Source: Caldilineaceae bacterium (GTDB lineage: Bacteria; Chloroflexota; Anaerolineae; Caldilineales; Caldilineaceae). From it: 12,634 bases of DNA. The notes under the pieces were generated by a model. The model was not told where the DNA came from. It ran no database searches and was given only the letters and a program-made list of their open reading frames with translations. Of the stretch, positions 1-8,072 are shown piece by piece. Position numbers and translations under genes: made by a program. Every line of letters begins with the position of its first letter. Positions within the stretch are counted from its first letter, which is position 1. Location: the NCBI GenBank assembly GCA_014879855.1, contig JACSRH010000288.1, positions 1 through 12,634 of the forward strand, given 5' to 3'.

Positions 1-2648
1 AGGCGCTGGTGACCATCGAACGCAGCGGTGTGCTTGAATCGCAGGTCGTCGAGTTCACCGGCAGCAGCGAAACCATCGAGATTCCAGTGACGGCTGCGCA
101 CATTCCCAACATCTTCGTGGGCGTGGTGATCGTCAAGGGTGTGGACGAGACCAACCCCTTCCCCGCGACGCGCGTTGGCTATGTCAAGCTGGCCGTGGAC
201 ACCGCGGAGAAAGAACTAAGCATCGACGTGCAGCCCTCGTCCGAGGTGGTGCGGCCCGGCGACACGGTCACCTACACGCTGACCGTGCGCGACGTGGACG
301 GCAACCCGGTCGCCGGCGCGGAGACGAGCCTGGCGCTAGTCGATAAGGCGGTGCTCATGCTGGCCGGTAATTACGGTGCAGAGCAGAAGCTGGTCGATAT
401 CTTCTACTACCAGCGTCCGCTCGGCGTCAACACCGGCGCGCTGCTCGTTATCAATAAAGATCGCGTGAGCCAGCAGCTTGCCGAAGGCGGCAAGGGTGGC
501 GGCGGTGGCGGCGGCGATGGCGGCCCGGAGGTGCGCGAGGATCTAGCCGACACGGCCTACTGGCGCGCTGATGCGGTCAGCGACGCAAATGGCGTCATCG
601 AGTTCAGCGTCGCGCTGCCCGATAACCTGACGACCTGGACGCTGACGGCCAAGGCGGTCACGCCCGATACGCGTGTGGGCGAGGCGACCCACGAGATCGT
701 CGCCACCAAAGAGGTGCAGGTGCGGCCGATCCTGCCGCGCTTCTTCACCGCGGGCGACCGCGCCGTGATCGGCGGCATGGTGCTCAACGGCAGCACCGAG
801 GAGATCGAGGGCGGCGTCTTCACCTTCGACATCAGCGGGGCGGCTGTGGAGTCAGGCGCGCCTGAACAGGAGTTCGCGCCGAAACTGCCGGGCGACTACG
901 TTCAGTTCTACTACCCGATCACCGTCGATGCTGCGGCTGCGTCGGTCGTGGTGACGATGACCGCGGTCTCCGGCGACCTTGCCGACGGCATCCGCATGGA
1001 GATTCCGGTCGTGCGCTACCAGACGCCGGAGACTGTGGGCACGAGCGGCGTTGTCCCAGCCACAGGGGTGACCGAGGCGATCTATGTGCCCGACAGTGCC
1101 ACCGACGATGGCGAACTGCGCGTCACGCTCGACCCCAGCCTGGGCGCGGGGCTGCTGGCGGGGCTGGACTATCTGCAGCACTACCCCTACGAGTGCAACG
1201 AGCAGACGGTCAGCCGCTTCCTGCCCAACCTCTTCACGGTGCGCGCGCTGCGCGAGTTGAACATCGACGACCCGGCGCTGGAGCAGATGCTCACCTACCA
1301 GCTTGGCATCGGCGTGCAGCAGCTTATCAGCCGGCAGAACCCGGACGGCGGCTGGGGCTACTGGCCACAACAGGAGAGCACACCTTTCATCACCGCCTAT
1401 GTGCTGTGGGGGCTGAACAGCGCGGACGCGCTCGGCTATCCGGTCTCGATCGACAACCGCAACCGCGCGGCCGACTACCTGATCAGCCAGTTCCAGGCGC
1501 CGGCCGACGCGACCAGCCCCTGGCAGCTCAACGAGATGGCCTTTGTCCACTATGTGCTGGCCGACATGGGCCGCGGCGACGCCGGACGCATGAGCACGCT
1601 CTACGCCGTGCGCGAGCGGCTGTCGATATATGCGCAGGCTTTCCTGGCGATGGCGCTGCACGCAATGGACGCCACTGACCCGCGCGTGCGCACGCTGATG
1701 GACGACCTGGCCGGCGCGGCCAATCTCACCGCGGCGGGCGCATCGTGGCATGAGGCGCAGATCGACTTCGCCAACCTGGGCAGCGACACGCGCACCACCG
1801 CAATCGTGCTGGCCGCGTTCGTGCAGATCCGGCCCGACGCGCCGCTCCTGCCCAATGGGGTGCGCTGGCTGATGAGCGCGCGCACCGCGGGTCGCTGGAG
1901 CACCACGCAGGAGAACGCGTGGAGCATCATCGCGCTGACCGACTGGATGAAGGTCACTGGCGAGCTGGAGGCGGACTATGACTGGCAGGCGACGCTCAAT
2001 GACGCCGCGCTGGACAGCGGGAGTTTCGACAGCACGAATCTCATGGACTCGACGACGCTGCGCACGGCGATCACGGAGCTGCTGCGCGATCAGGCCAATT
2101 ATTTGCGCATCAGCCGCGATAATGACAGCGGCCAACTCTACTACACGACCTATCTGACCTACAACCTCGACGCGCTGGCAGTGGCGCCGGTCGACCGTGG
2201 CATCGTCGTGGAGCGGCGCTTTGCGCTGGACGGCGGCCTGGTCCACCGCGCGGCTGTGGGCGACGTGATCAGCGTCACCGTGAGCATCGTGGCGCCGACC
2301 GACCTCTACCACGTGATGGTGGAGACGCCGATCGCGGCGGGCACGGAGCCGGTCGATCCCAACCTGTCGGCGGTGACGCCCGACTTCTATTACGGGCCGC
2401 CCGAACTCAAGCCGGTCAACGCCGGAGCAGGCGGCTGGGCCGGCTGGACGCCGAGCTTCACCGACTATCGCGACGACAAGGTGACGCTCTTCGCAACTTA
2501 CCTGCCCGCGGGCGCGTACGAGTACACCTTCCTCGTGCGCGCGTCGCTGCCCGGCGAGTTCCGCGTGCTGCCCGTCCACGCCGAAATGATGTACTTCCCG
2601 GAGGTGTGGGGGCGCAGCGGCGGCGCGCTCTTTACGGTGACGGAGTAG
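1..2648 (+). CDS. Alpha-2-macroglobulin family protein, C-terminal part (5' end outside window)
   Basis: The frame is open to the left edge (first full codon at 3), so the GTG at 9 is an internal codon. This is the C-terminal ~880 residues of a protein that in bacteria is usually well over 1500 residues. Known role of the family: an envelope protease trap that captures attacking proteases through a thioester. Seen in order: a macroglobulin domain ending in the family-typical SLALVDKAVL segment (about 327-356); a bait-like loop with a glycine-rich run (about 487-528), followed by DTAYWRADAVSDANG; the thioester CNEQ with its cysteine codon at 1194-1196; the alpha/alpha toroid with NPDGGWGYW (about 1338-1364); and a C-terminal domain ending in the typical LPAGAYEYTFLVR and MMYFPEVWGRSGG signatures. 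Signal peptide or lipobox would lie outside the window. An intrinsic terminator follows, so this gene ends its transcription unit. Family assignment is secure. Confidence 0.95.
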   Translation, partial: ALVTIERSGVLESQVVEFTGSSETIEIPVTAAHIPNIFVGVVIVKGVDETNPFPATRVGYVKLAVDTAEKELSIDVQPSSEVVRPGDTVTYTLTVRDVDGNPVAGAETSLALVDKAVLMLAGNYGAEQKLVDIFYYQRPLGVNTGALLVINKDRVSQQLAEGGKGGGGGGGDGGPEVREDLADTAYWRADAVSDANGVIEFSVALPDNLTTWTLTAKAVTPDTRVGEATHEIVATKEVQVRPILPRFFTAGDRAVIGGMVLNGSTEEIEGGVFTFDISGAAVESGAPEQEFAPKLPGDYVQFYYPITVDAAAASVVVTMTAVSGDLADGIRMEIPVVRYQTPETVGTSGVVPATGVTEAIYVPDSATDDGELRVTLDPSLGAGLLAGLDYLQHYPYECNEQTVSRFLPNLFTVRALRELNIDDPALEQMLTYQLGIGVQQLISRQNPDGGWGYWPQQESTPFITAYVLWGLNSADALGYPVSIDNRNRAADYLISQFQAPADATSPWQLNEMAFVHYVLADMGRGDAGRMSTLYAVRERLSIYAQAFLAMALHAMDATDPRVRTLMDDLAGAANLTAAGASWHEAQIDFANLGSDTRTTAIVLAAFVQIRPDAPLLPNGVRWLMSARTAGRWSTTQENAWSIIALTDWMKVTGELEADYDWQATLNDAALDSGSFDSTNLMDSTTLRTAITELLRDQANYLRISRDNDSGQLYYTTYLTYNLDALAVAPVDRGIVVERRFALDGGLVHRAAVGDVISVTVSIVAPTDLYHVMVETPIAAGTEPVDPNLSAVTPDFYYGPPELKPVNAGAGGWAGWTPSFTDYRDDKVTLFATYLPAGAYEYTFLVRASLPGEFRVLPVHAEMMYFPEVWGRSGGALFTVTE

Positions 2649-2720
2649 GGATTGGAGAGTAGAGATTGGAGATTGAGAGAATGAGCGAATGGGTGTGCAG
2701 GCGCTCATCAGGTTGAGATT
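2649..2720 (+). repeat. AG-rich short direct repeats after the macroglobulin gene
   Basis: A purine-rich non-coding stretch with two exact copies of GATTGGAGA (2650-2658 and 2664-2672) and two of GATTGAGAG (2671-2679 and 2717-2725). Runs of this type look like low-complexity intergenic filler. No function is evident. Confidence 0.5.
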
Positions 2721-2721
2721 G

Positions 2722-2760
2722 AGAGGGGTGATGGTGGAGAGGCCGTCACCCCTCTTTTTT
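2722..2760 (+). terminator. Rho-independent terminator of the macroglobulin gene
   Basis: AGAGGGGTGA (2722-2731) pairs perfectly with TCACCCCTCT (2746-2755). The stem extends inward by a T-G wobble and two G-C pairs. A run of six T (2755-2760) follows. This is a strong canonical intrinsic terminator about 75 bp after the macroglobulin stop and 10 bp before the next start codon, so the downstream SBBP gene would receive little read-through transcription. Confidence 0.9.
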
Positions 2761-2770
2761 ATGCGGCAGG

Positions 2771-4051
2771 ATGGTGCTTTTGGTGAAAAAGAACGTAGCG
2801 CCTGATCCAGCCGATGCAGGTCGTCTGGGTGGCGTAGCTGTAGTTCTTCCTGACTGCTCATCTTTGATCTATTCCACTTACCTAGGTGGTGAGGGACAAG
2901 ATGAAGCACACAGCATTGCAGTGGATGCAAGCGGCAACGCCTATGTGACTGGCGAGACTAGTTCTGATGACTTTCCAATTACCAATGCTTTCCAGCCAAC
3001 TTCGGGTGGAACATCGGACGCATTCGTGCTGAAACTGAGTCCAACAGGTGAATTGCGCTACAGCACCTATTTGGGCGGGGTAAATCTGGAAGCCGGGCAA
3101 GGGATTGCAGTGGACACTAGCGGCAGTGCCTATGTCACTGGTTTCACAAGCTCCCTGAACTTTCCAACACAGAACCCTCTGCAAGGCCCGCATTTCTCAT
3201 TAAATGGCGCATCATCTGATGTGTTTATTACAAAGCTCAGCCCCGACGGACTATCGCTTGTCTATTCCACCTACTTGGGCGGCAGTAACTTTGAAAATTT
3301 GGACGAAGGGGCTATTGCAGTTGCTGCCAACGGCGAGGTCGTCGTGACGGGTAAAACCAGGTCTGATGATATCGATACAGTTAACGCCGCGCAGCCCACC
3401 TACGGTGGTGGTGAGGATAGCTTCGCAGCGCGACTTAATGCCACAGCCACAGCCTTGGTCTACTGGACCTACTTGGGCGGCAGTGGCGTAGACAGTGGAT
3501 CAGGCGTGGCTATTGGTGATGATGGTGCTGCTTATATTGTTGGCGAGACACGATCGGAAGATTTTCCTGTACTCAATGCCTATCAGCCCACCTTTGGCGG
3601 TGGTCTCAGAGATGGTTTTCTTGTCCGTTTGTATGCCAATGGCGAACTAGCCTCCTCTACCTATCTCGGCGGCGAACAAGCCGATGATGCAGAGGCTGTA
3701 GCCGTGAACAGCATGAATGAGGTCTATGTGACAGGCTCTATCTTTTCTGATAGCTTCCCCGTTGTTCACCCCGTCTTTCCCCGTCCCACCTTGTTTGGCA
3801 ATAAAGTCTTCGTGACCCGCTTTGCCCATGACCGTAGCACGATCCTAACTTCCAACATTCTAGCGGGAGGCAGCGGCTTGGGTGTCGTGGTGCAGGGCGA
3901 GCGCGTGGCTGTGGCGGGCTTGACGAATGATCCTAACTTTCCTACCCGTCAACCGTATCAGGATTCATTGCGTGGTCGTCAAGATGCCTTTGTGACAATA
4001 CTCTCGGAATCGCAAGCAGCATTTGTCTACTTGCCGCTAACGCTCCGCTAG
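2771..4051 (+). CDS. SBBP-type beta-propeller repeat protein, probably 5'-truncated
   Basis: A 426-residue protein built almost wholly of SBBP repeats of about 64-68 residues. The hallmark YSTYLGG or a variant occurs near residues 34, 97, 165, 231 and 296, with a degenerate sixth at about 360. Each is followed by IAVDxSGxAYVTGxTxSxxFP and then DAFVxKLxP. SBBP proteins are normally exported and fold as beta-propellers; their ligands are generally unknown. The ATG has no convincing Shine-Dalgarno, and the protein enters the first blade after only about 30 residues with no signal peptide. The frame extends upstream only to a stop at 2729-2731. Sampled 60-base stretches here are 45-52% GC, against 65% or more in neighbouring genes, which suggests transfer. 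It ends in VYLPLTLR, resembling the end of the PKD protein in this window. The family is clear; whether the gene is expressed is doubtful. Confidence 0.85.
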   Translation: MVLLVKKNVAPDPADAGRLGGVAVVLPDCSSLIYSTYLGGEGQDEAHSIAVDASGNAYVTGETSSDDFPITNAFQPTSGGTSDAFVLKLSPTGELRYSTYLGGVNLEAGQGIAVDTSGSAYVTGFTSSLNFPTQNPLQGPHFSLNGASSDVFITKLSPDGLSLVYSTYLGGSNFENLDEGAIAVAANGEVVVTGKTRSDDIDTVNAAQPTYGGGEDSFAARLNATATALVYWTYLGGSGVDSGSGVAIGDDGAAYIVGETRSEDFPVLNAYQPTFGGGLRDGFLVRLYANGELASSTYLGGEQADDAEAVAVNSMNEVYVTGSIFSDSFPVVHPVFPRPTLFGNKVFVTRFAHDRSTILTSNILAGGSGLGVVVQGERVAVAGLTNDPNFPTRQPYQDSLRGRQDAFVTILSESQAAFVYLPLTLR

Positions 4052-4530
4052 CCGATGTGACAGGTGTAACCGAGCTTCTAGTGAAAAACGGTATTTCGAG
4101 TATATAACGTCGTCGAACAAGGGATTGCAGCGGACGCGCCACCCGAGATGGTTAAAGTCCCCAGGCCGCTCTTTGACCGTCTGGTCAATTTACTCTGTTA
4201 TGCTGCTTAATCGTACAAAGTCGAGCTGAGTTTTTCTTTGCGCCGCTGCGCTGTTTTTTAACGCCAAGACGCAAAGTTTTTCTTCTTTGCGCCTTGGCGC
4301 CTTTGCGTTAAGCAGTTGATGCCCCACCGTATGCCAAGTTTGTTTCATTTCAAACAGCCGCTCAGCGTTAACTGCCCTTAACCCCATGCGCCAGCGCCCT
4401 TACCGCAGTGCACCAGCGGCGGTTAACCGGCTGCTGCTGCTGCACCAAAGCGATTCTCCCAAAAATTGCGCGCAATTCCCTCTTGATTCTCGCTGTTTTC
4501 ATGAAAGAATAAGTCCCTGCCCTCTGCGGC
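4052..4530. other. Non-coding intergenic region, AT-richer and repeat-bearing
   Basis: No credible gene lies in these ~480 bases. The stretch holds a CTTTGCG-type inverted-repeat element (4203-4315, listed separately), a GGTTAACC palindrome near 4421-4428 and a short CTG run near 4430-4443. Near 4112-4138 the segment AACAAGGGATTGCAGCGG resembles the left half of integron-type attC sites as I remember them. It also resembles the GIAVD-coding part of an SBBP repeat, so it could be decayed SBBP sequence. Confidence 0.6.
4203..4315. repeat. Nested inverted-repeat element with CTTTGCG modules
   Basis: The outer arms CTGCTTAA (4203-4210) and TTAAGCAG (4308-4315) are perfect inverted repeats. Inside lies a hairpin, GCCAAGACGCAAAG (4263-4276) against CTTTGCGCCTTGGC (4285-4298), 13 of 14 paired with an 8-base loop. 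CTTTGCG recurs at 4236, 4285 and 4301 and its complement at 4270. The 16-mers at 4236-4251 and 4285-4300 match at 13 positions. Elements of the form CTTTGCGCCTTTGCG are common dispersed intergenic repeats in many bacteria (from memory). This could be a small non-autonomous element or a structured RNA region. A four-pair GCGC hairpin followed by six T (4240-4259) might also act as a weak terminator for the SBBP gene. Confidence 0.7.
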
Positions 4531-4534
4531 GTGT

Positions 4535-4564
4535 TTGCAATTTATAAGTTGGGAATTATTGCAA
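4535..4564 (+). promoter_or_regulatory. Possible promoter/operator of the iron-uptake operon
   Basis: A perfect inverted repeat, TTGCAAT (4535-4541) and ATTGCAA (4558-4564) with a 16-base spacer, encloses TATAAG (4543-4548), a good sigma70-type -10 hexamer. No convincing -35 sits 16-18 bases upstream. A second possible promoter uses TTGATT (4483-4488) with a weak AT-rich -10 near 4507-4512. A repressor bound to the repeat would cover the -10. An iron-responsive regulator is plausible from the genes controlled, but the sequence is not a recognisable Fur box. Confidence 0.35.
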
Positions 4565-4572
4565 GTGAGATG

Positions 4573-4578
4573 AAGGAG
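4573..4578 (+). promoter_or_regulatory. Ribosome binding site AAGGAG that sets the lipoprotein start
   Basis: AAGGAG ends six bases before the GTG at 4585, ideal spacing. The in-frame ATG at 4570 overlaps this site and has no Shine-Dalgarno of its own. The GTG at 4531 lies inside the promoter region. This selects GTG 4585 as the start. Confidence 0.75.
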
Positions 4579-4584
4579 TCAGTT

Positions 4585-5658
4585 GTGTCTGTAATCAAGC
4601 GAATCGAACTCTGGCTGGTGATCGCGCTGCTGGCGTTGAGCGGCTGCCAGGCACAGCCAGCCGCACCAGCCGCACCGGAAGTCGCGCCCGAACTTGGCGA
4701 GATCAAGCAGTACCTGCTCGACCGCAGCCAGGCGCTGCACGATGCCACCGCCGCGCTGAAAACACACAGCGACCGCTACTATGCGCTGGCCGAGGCGAGC
4801 GCATTCGACTATGAACAGCTCTGGACAACGCAGCGTGCGCCGGTGATCGACACGCTGCAACAGGCGCGCGCGGCATGGATGGCGGCCAGCCCGCTCTACG
4901 AGCAGATGGAAGGCATCGTTGCGGGCACGCCGCGGCTGGCCGAGTATGACGTCATCCTCGACGCCGGCGGCGCGGCGGGCGCGGAAAACGCCGTGCCTTT
5001 CGACCTGACGCTGCCCGACGGCCGCGTGCTGCCCAAGCCAGGCAATCTCTTTGGCGTCACCGAAAGCGCGCTCTGGGGAACGGAGCCAGCCTATGTGATC
5101 GCGGGCGTGGCCGCGGATCTCGACGGCGACGGCGTCGTCAGCTTGGGCGAGGCGCTGCCCGACGCCAGCGTGCTCAAGGCCGCGGTCGATGCGCTGGACA
5201 GCTACGCGGCGGCGCTGAAGACAAGCGCCGAAGCGTGGCAGCCCTCGCTCACCGACGCCTTCACCGCGCTGGTGGTGATGACGCCGACCATGGGCGAATA
5301 CTTTGCTTCGTGGCGCGACTCACGCTTTGTCAGCGGCGCGGCTTCGACGCAGCGCGATTTTGTCGCCATTTCGCGGCTGGCCGACATCCTCGACATCCTC
5401 AGCGGGCTACAGGTGGTCTATACCCAGGTGCAGCCGCTGGCGCGCGCAGTCGACGCGGAGCAGGCTGCGGCGGTGGCGGGCAACCTGGCAGCGCTGCGCA
5501 GCTTTGTCGCCGAGATTCACCAGCAGGAGCAGGCAGGGCGGCGCTTTACGCCGGAGGAGGCGGACATCTATGGCGCAGAGGCGCAGAACCGCGCCACCGC
5601 CATCACCGGGCAGATCAGCCAGTTGGCAGCCCAGCTTGCGGTGGAGGTGGCAAACTGA
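4585..5658 (+). CDS. EF-hand lipoprotein, EfeO/imelysin-like partner of FTR1 permease
   Basis: A 357-residue predicted lipoprotein. Starting at GTG 4585 gives a short signal peptide with a basic start and a hydrophobic core ending in the lipobox LSGC; C21 would be lipidated. The rest is largely helical. It contains a textbook EF-hand loop (residues 178-189, DLDGDGVVSLGE, metal ligands D178, D180, D182 and E189). A C-terminal conserved-looking segment has HQQE at 312-315, followed by GRRFTPEEADIYGAEAQ. It directly precedes and overlaps by one base an FTR1 iron permease, so by context it is an extracytoplasmic iron-binding or delivery component comparable to EfeO/imelysin proteins. The classical imelysin GxHxxE is not at the expected N-terminal place. 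The single HxxE lies near the C-terminus, so homology to imelysin is tentative. The lipoprotein and EF-hand calls are strong; the precise function is inferred. Confidence 0.8.
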   Translation: MSVIKRIELWLVIALLALSGCQAQPAAPAAPEVAPELGEIKQYLLDRSQALHDATAALKTHSDRYYALAEASAFDYEQLWTTQRAPVIDTLQQARAAWMAASPLYEQMEGIVAGTPRLAEYDVILDAGGAAGAENAVPFDLTLPDGRVLPKPGNLFGVTESALWGTEPAYVIAGVAADLDGDGVVSLGEALPDASVLKAAVDALDSYAAALKTSAEAWQPSLTDAFTALVVMTPTMGEYFASWRDSRFVSGAASTQRDFVAISRLADILDILSGLQVVYTQVQPLARAVDAEQAAAVAGNLAALRSFVAEIHQQEQAGRRFTPEEADIYGAEAQNRATAITGQISQLAAQLAVEVAN

Positions 5659-8060
5659 TGCAGACCCGGTTGCTTCACTCACTTTGCTGCGCGCTGCTGA
5701 GCCTGGCGCTGCTGGCCGGTCTGCTGCCCGCGTCGGCGCGGGCGCAGGAGGGCGGTCCGGCGGCGCAGGCGGAGCAGGTGCGCACCCTGCTGCTGCAGGC
5801 GCAGATGGCGCTGGCGCATGATCCGGCGGAAGCTGCGGCCCTGCAAACCGAGGCCCACGCCCTTTACACCGCCACGCTGGCCGCGCCGATTGCCGCGGCC
5901 GCACCTGAAAGCGGCCAGGCGCTGCACGACGCCTTTGCGCGCAGCCAGGCCGCGGTGGCCGCGGGCGACGGTCCCGCGCTGGCCGCGGCGCGTGCGCTGA
6001 TCTGGACGGGGCTGCTGCAAGGCGCGCGCGAAGCAGTGCTGGCGGCTGTGGCGCAGGGGGACGCGACCGCGGCGCGCAGTTGGCTGCTGCTGCGCGAGTT
6101 TCGCCACGCCACGCGCTATTCGCGGCCAGAGGCGGACGCCACGCTGGCGCTGAGCCAGCTTGACGGCAGCCGCGCCGCAGCACAGAACGCGCGGCAGGCC
6201 GTCGACGCCGAACTGCTGGGCGCCTACCAGGCGCGGCTGCACGAAGCGCTGGCCGACCTGCGCAGCGCCGACGCGCAGGAGCACGTGCTGCGCCGCGCGG
6301 AGCTGGCCGGGCTGGCCGCCGGCTACTTTGCCATCCTGGCGCCCGCCTATGCCGAACAGGGCGGCGCCGCAGCGCTCCGCGCGGCGCAGGAACCGTTTGA
6401 CGCGCTGCTGGCAACGGCCGCGGCGGGGAAGCCGGTCGCCGCGCAGGTGGATGCAGCCGCGGCGGTGCTGGATGGTTTCCAGGCTGCGCCGCTCAGCCCC
6501 GCGCAGCAGCAGCGCCGCGCCAGCCAGATGCTGCGCTTTCTCAAGCTCGTGCCGGTGGAGTATGGCCGCGGGGTGCGCAACGGGGAAGTCGCGGTCGATC
6601 TGGAGCTGCGCGAGGCGGTGACCTTTGGCGAGGGCGCGCAGGCCGCGTTCGTCGATCTCTACCCAGACCTGGCGGGACTGCACGGCAGCGCCGCCGCGCA
6701 GTCCCGCGAGCAGTTCACTGCGCTGAACGGCCAGTTGGCCGCGGCGGCGCAGCACGAACGCGTGGCCGCGCCTGCCGCCATCGACGCGCAGGTTGCAGAA
6801 CTGGACGCTCAGCTTCGCCAACTGCTGCCCGCGACGTGGCAGAAGCAGGACAGCAACGCTGACTTCGACGCCATTCAGACCGCGCTCGACCAGTTGGAGC
6901 GGGCAGTGGCCGAGCAGCAGTACGACTTGGCCGCATCTGCTCAGCTCGACGCCTACGCCATTCTGGAGAGTGGCCCCGAGGCGCGGCTGATCGCGTTTGC
7001 GCCGCAGTACATCGCGCCGCTGGAAGAACTCTTTTGGTACGGCCAGGGCGAGGCCAAGGGGCTGGCCTACCTGATCGACCACCGCGCGCCGCTGCCGGAG
7101 ATGCAGGCCAGCCGCGCCGCGCTCGACGCCACACTGGCCGCGGCGCAGGATGCGCTGGGCGGCGAGTCCGCGCCCGCGGCGATCCTGCTCAACGCCTCGA
7201 TCATCGTCTTCCGCGAGGGGCTGGAGGCGGTGGTGATCCTCGCCGCGCTGCTGGCCAGCATGGTGGGCGCACGGCGCATTTACCGGCGGCCCGTGGCGCT
7301 GGGCGTGTTGGTGGCGTTTGTCGCGTCCGGCCTGACCTGGTGGCTGATGCAGACGATCCTCGCCTCGTTCCGCGCCTACGGCGAGCGGCTGGAGGCGGTG
7401 GTCTCGCTGGTGGCGATCGGCGTGCTGCTGCTGATCACCAACTGGTTCTTCCATCGCGTCTACTGGACGGACTGGATGGCCGATCTGCACGGGCGCAAGA
7501 AGACGCTGCTGGGCAGCGCGGTTGCCGGACAGATGCTGGGCTTTGTGATGCTGGGCTTCACCAGCGTCTACCGCGAGGGCTTTGAGACGGTGCTCTTTTT
7601 GCAGGCGCTGGTGCTCGAAGCGGGCGCGTGGACTGTGCTGCAAGGGACGGCGCTGGGCATGGCGGGCGTGCTGGCCGTGGGTTGGGTCACCTTCAAGTTG
7701 CAGTCGCGGCTGCCCTACAAACGCATGCTCGTCGTCACCGGCGTGCTGATCGGTGCGGTGCTGCTGGTGATGGTCGGCAACACCGCGCATGTGATGCAGG
7801 TGGTGGGCTGGCTGCCGATCCACCCGATCCGCTGGCTGACCTTCCCCTACTGGAGCGGTCTGTGGTTCGGCCTCTACCCGACGTGGGAGGGGATTGGCCT
7901 GCAAGCCGCGGCCGCGCTCTTTGTGATTGGCAGTTACTTCCTGGCCGAACGGGTGCAGAAGCGACCCGCCCCGCACAAGAACGCGCTGCCGGCGCGAATC
8001 GGCGTGGAGGAAGAACGCGGCGCCGCGGGTGAAGAGCGCCTCGCACCGGCGGAAGGGTAG
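5658..8060 (+). CDS. FTR1 family high-affinity iron permease with long N-terminal domain
   Basis: An 800-residue protein. Its ATG overlaps the upstream stop (TGATG), and GGAGG lies ten bases upstream (5643-5647), so the pair is translationally coupled. Residues 1-29 form a signal peptide with an ASARA/QE cleavage site. Residues ~30-505 are an Ala-rich helical extracytoplasmic domain that includes the LRFLKLVPVEYGRGV segment (~292) and a QLDAYAILESGPEARL segment typical of the N-terminal extensions of bacterial FTR1 proteins. Residues ~510-770 are the permease, about seven membrane spans, with both diagnostic RExxE motifs: REGLE (519-523) and REGFE (639-643). In Ftr1/EfeU these acidic residues bind and pass Fe3+. 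The extension probably collects iron from the lipoprotein partner. Yeast Ftr1 needs an oxidase partner; no multicopper oxidase or EfeB peroxidase is seen here. The C-terminal ~30 residues are a charged cytoplasmic tail. Confidence 0.95.
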   Translation: MQTRLLHSLCCALLSLALLAGLLPASARAQEGGPAAQAEQVRTLLLQAQMALAHDPAEAAALQTEAHALYTATLAAPIAAAAPESGQALHDAFARSQAAVAAGDGPALAAARALIWTGLLQGAREAVLAAVAQGDATAARSWLLLREFRHATRYSRPEADATLALSQLDGSRAAAQNARQAVDAELLGAYQARLHEALADLRSADAQEHVLRRAELAGLAAGYFAILAPAYAEQGGAAALRAAQEPFDALLATAAAGKPVAAQVDAAAAVLDGFQAAPLSPAQQQRRASQMLRFLKLVPVEYGRGVRNGEVAVDLELREAVTFGEGAQAAFVDLYPDLAGLHGSAAAQSREQFTALNGQLAAAAQHERVAAPAAIDAQVAELDAQLRQLLPATWQKQDSNADFDAIQTALDQLERAVAEQQYDLAASAQLDAYAILESGPEARLIAFAPQYIAPLEELFWYGQGEAKGLAYLIDHRAPLPEMQASRAALDATLAAAQDALGGESAPAAILLNASIIVFREGLEAVVILAALLASMVGARRIYRRPVALGVLVAFVASGLTWWLMQTILASFRAYGERLEAVVSLVAIGVLLLITNWFFHRVYWTDWMADLHGRKKTLLGSAVAGQMLGFVMLGFTSVYREGFETVLFLQALVLEAGAWTVLQGTALGMAGVLAVGWVTFKLQSRLPYKRMLVVTGVLIGAVLLVMVGNTAHVMQVVGWLPIHPIRWLTFPYWSGLWFGLYPTWEGIGLQAAAALFVIGSYFLAERVQKRPAPHKNALPARIGVEEERGAAGEERLAPAEG

Positions 8061-8072
8061 GGCAGAATCGAA

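Noticed and set aside
852..2930. Long antisense open frame opposite the macroglobulin gene
   Set aside because: The translation is rich in Arg, His and Gln with no domain, and lies wholly opposite a well-recognised gene; it is a high-GC shadow frame.
5235..5657. N-terminal extension of FTR1 upstream of 5658
   Set aside because: It would overlap the lipoprotein gene for over 400 bases and hide the clear signal peptide that begins at the coupled ATG 5658.
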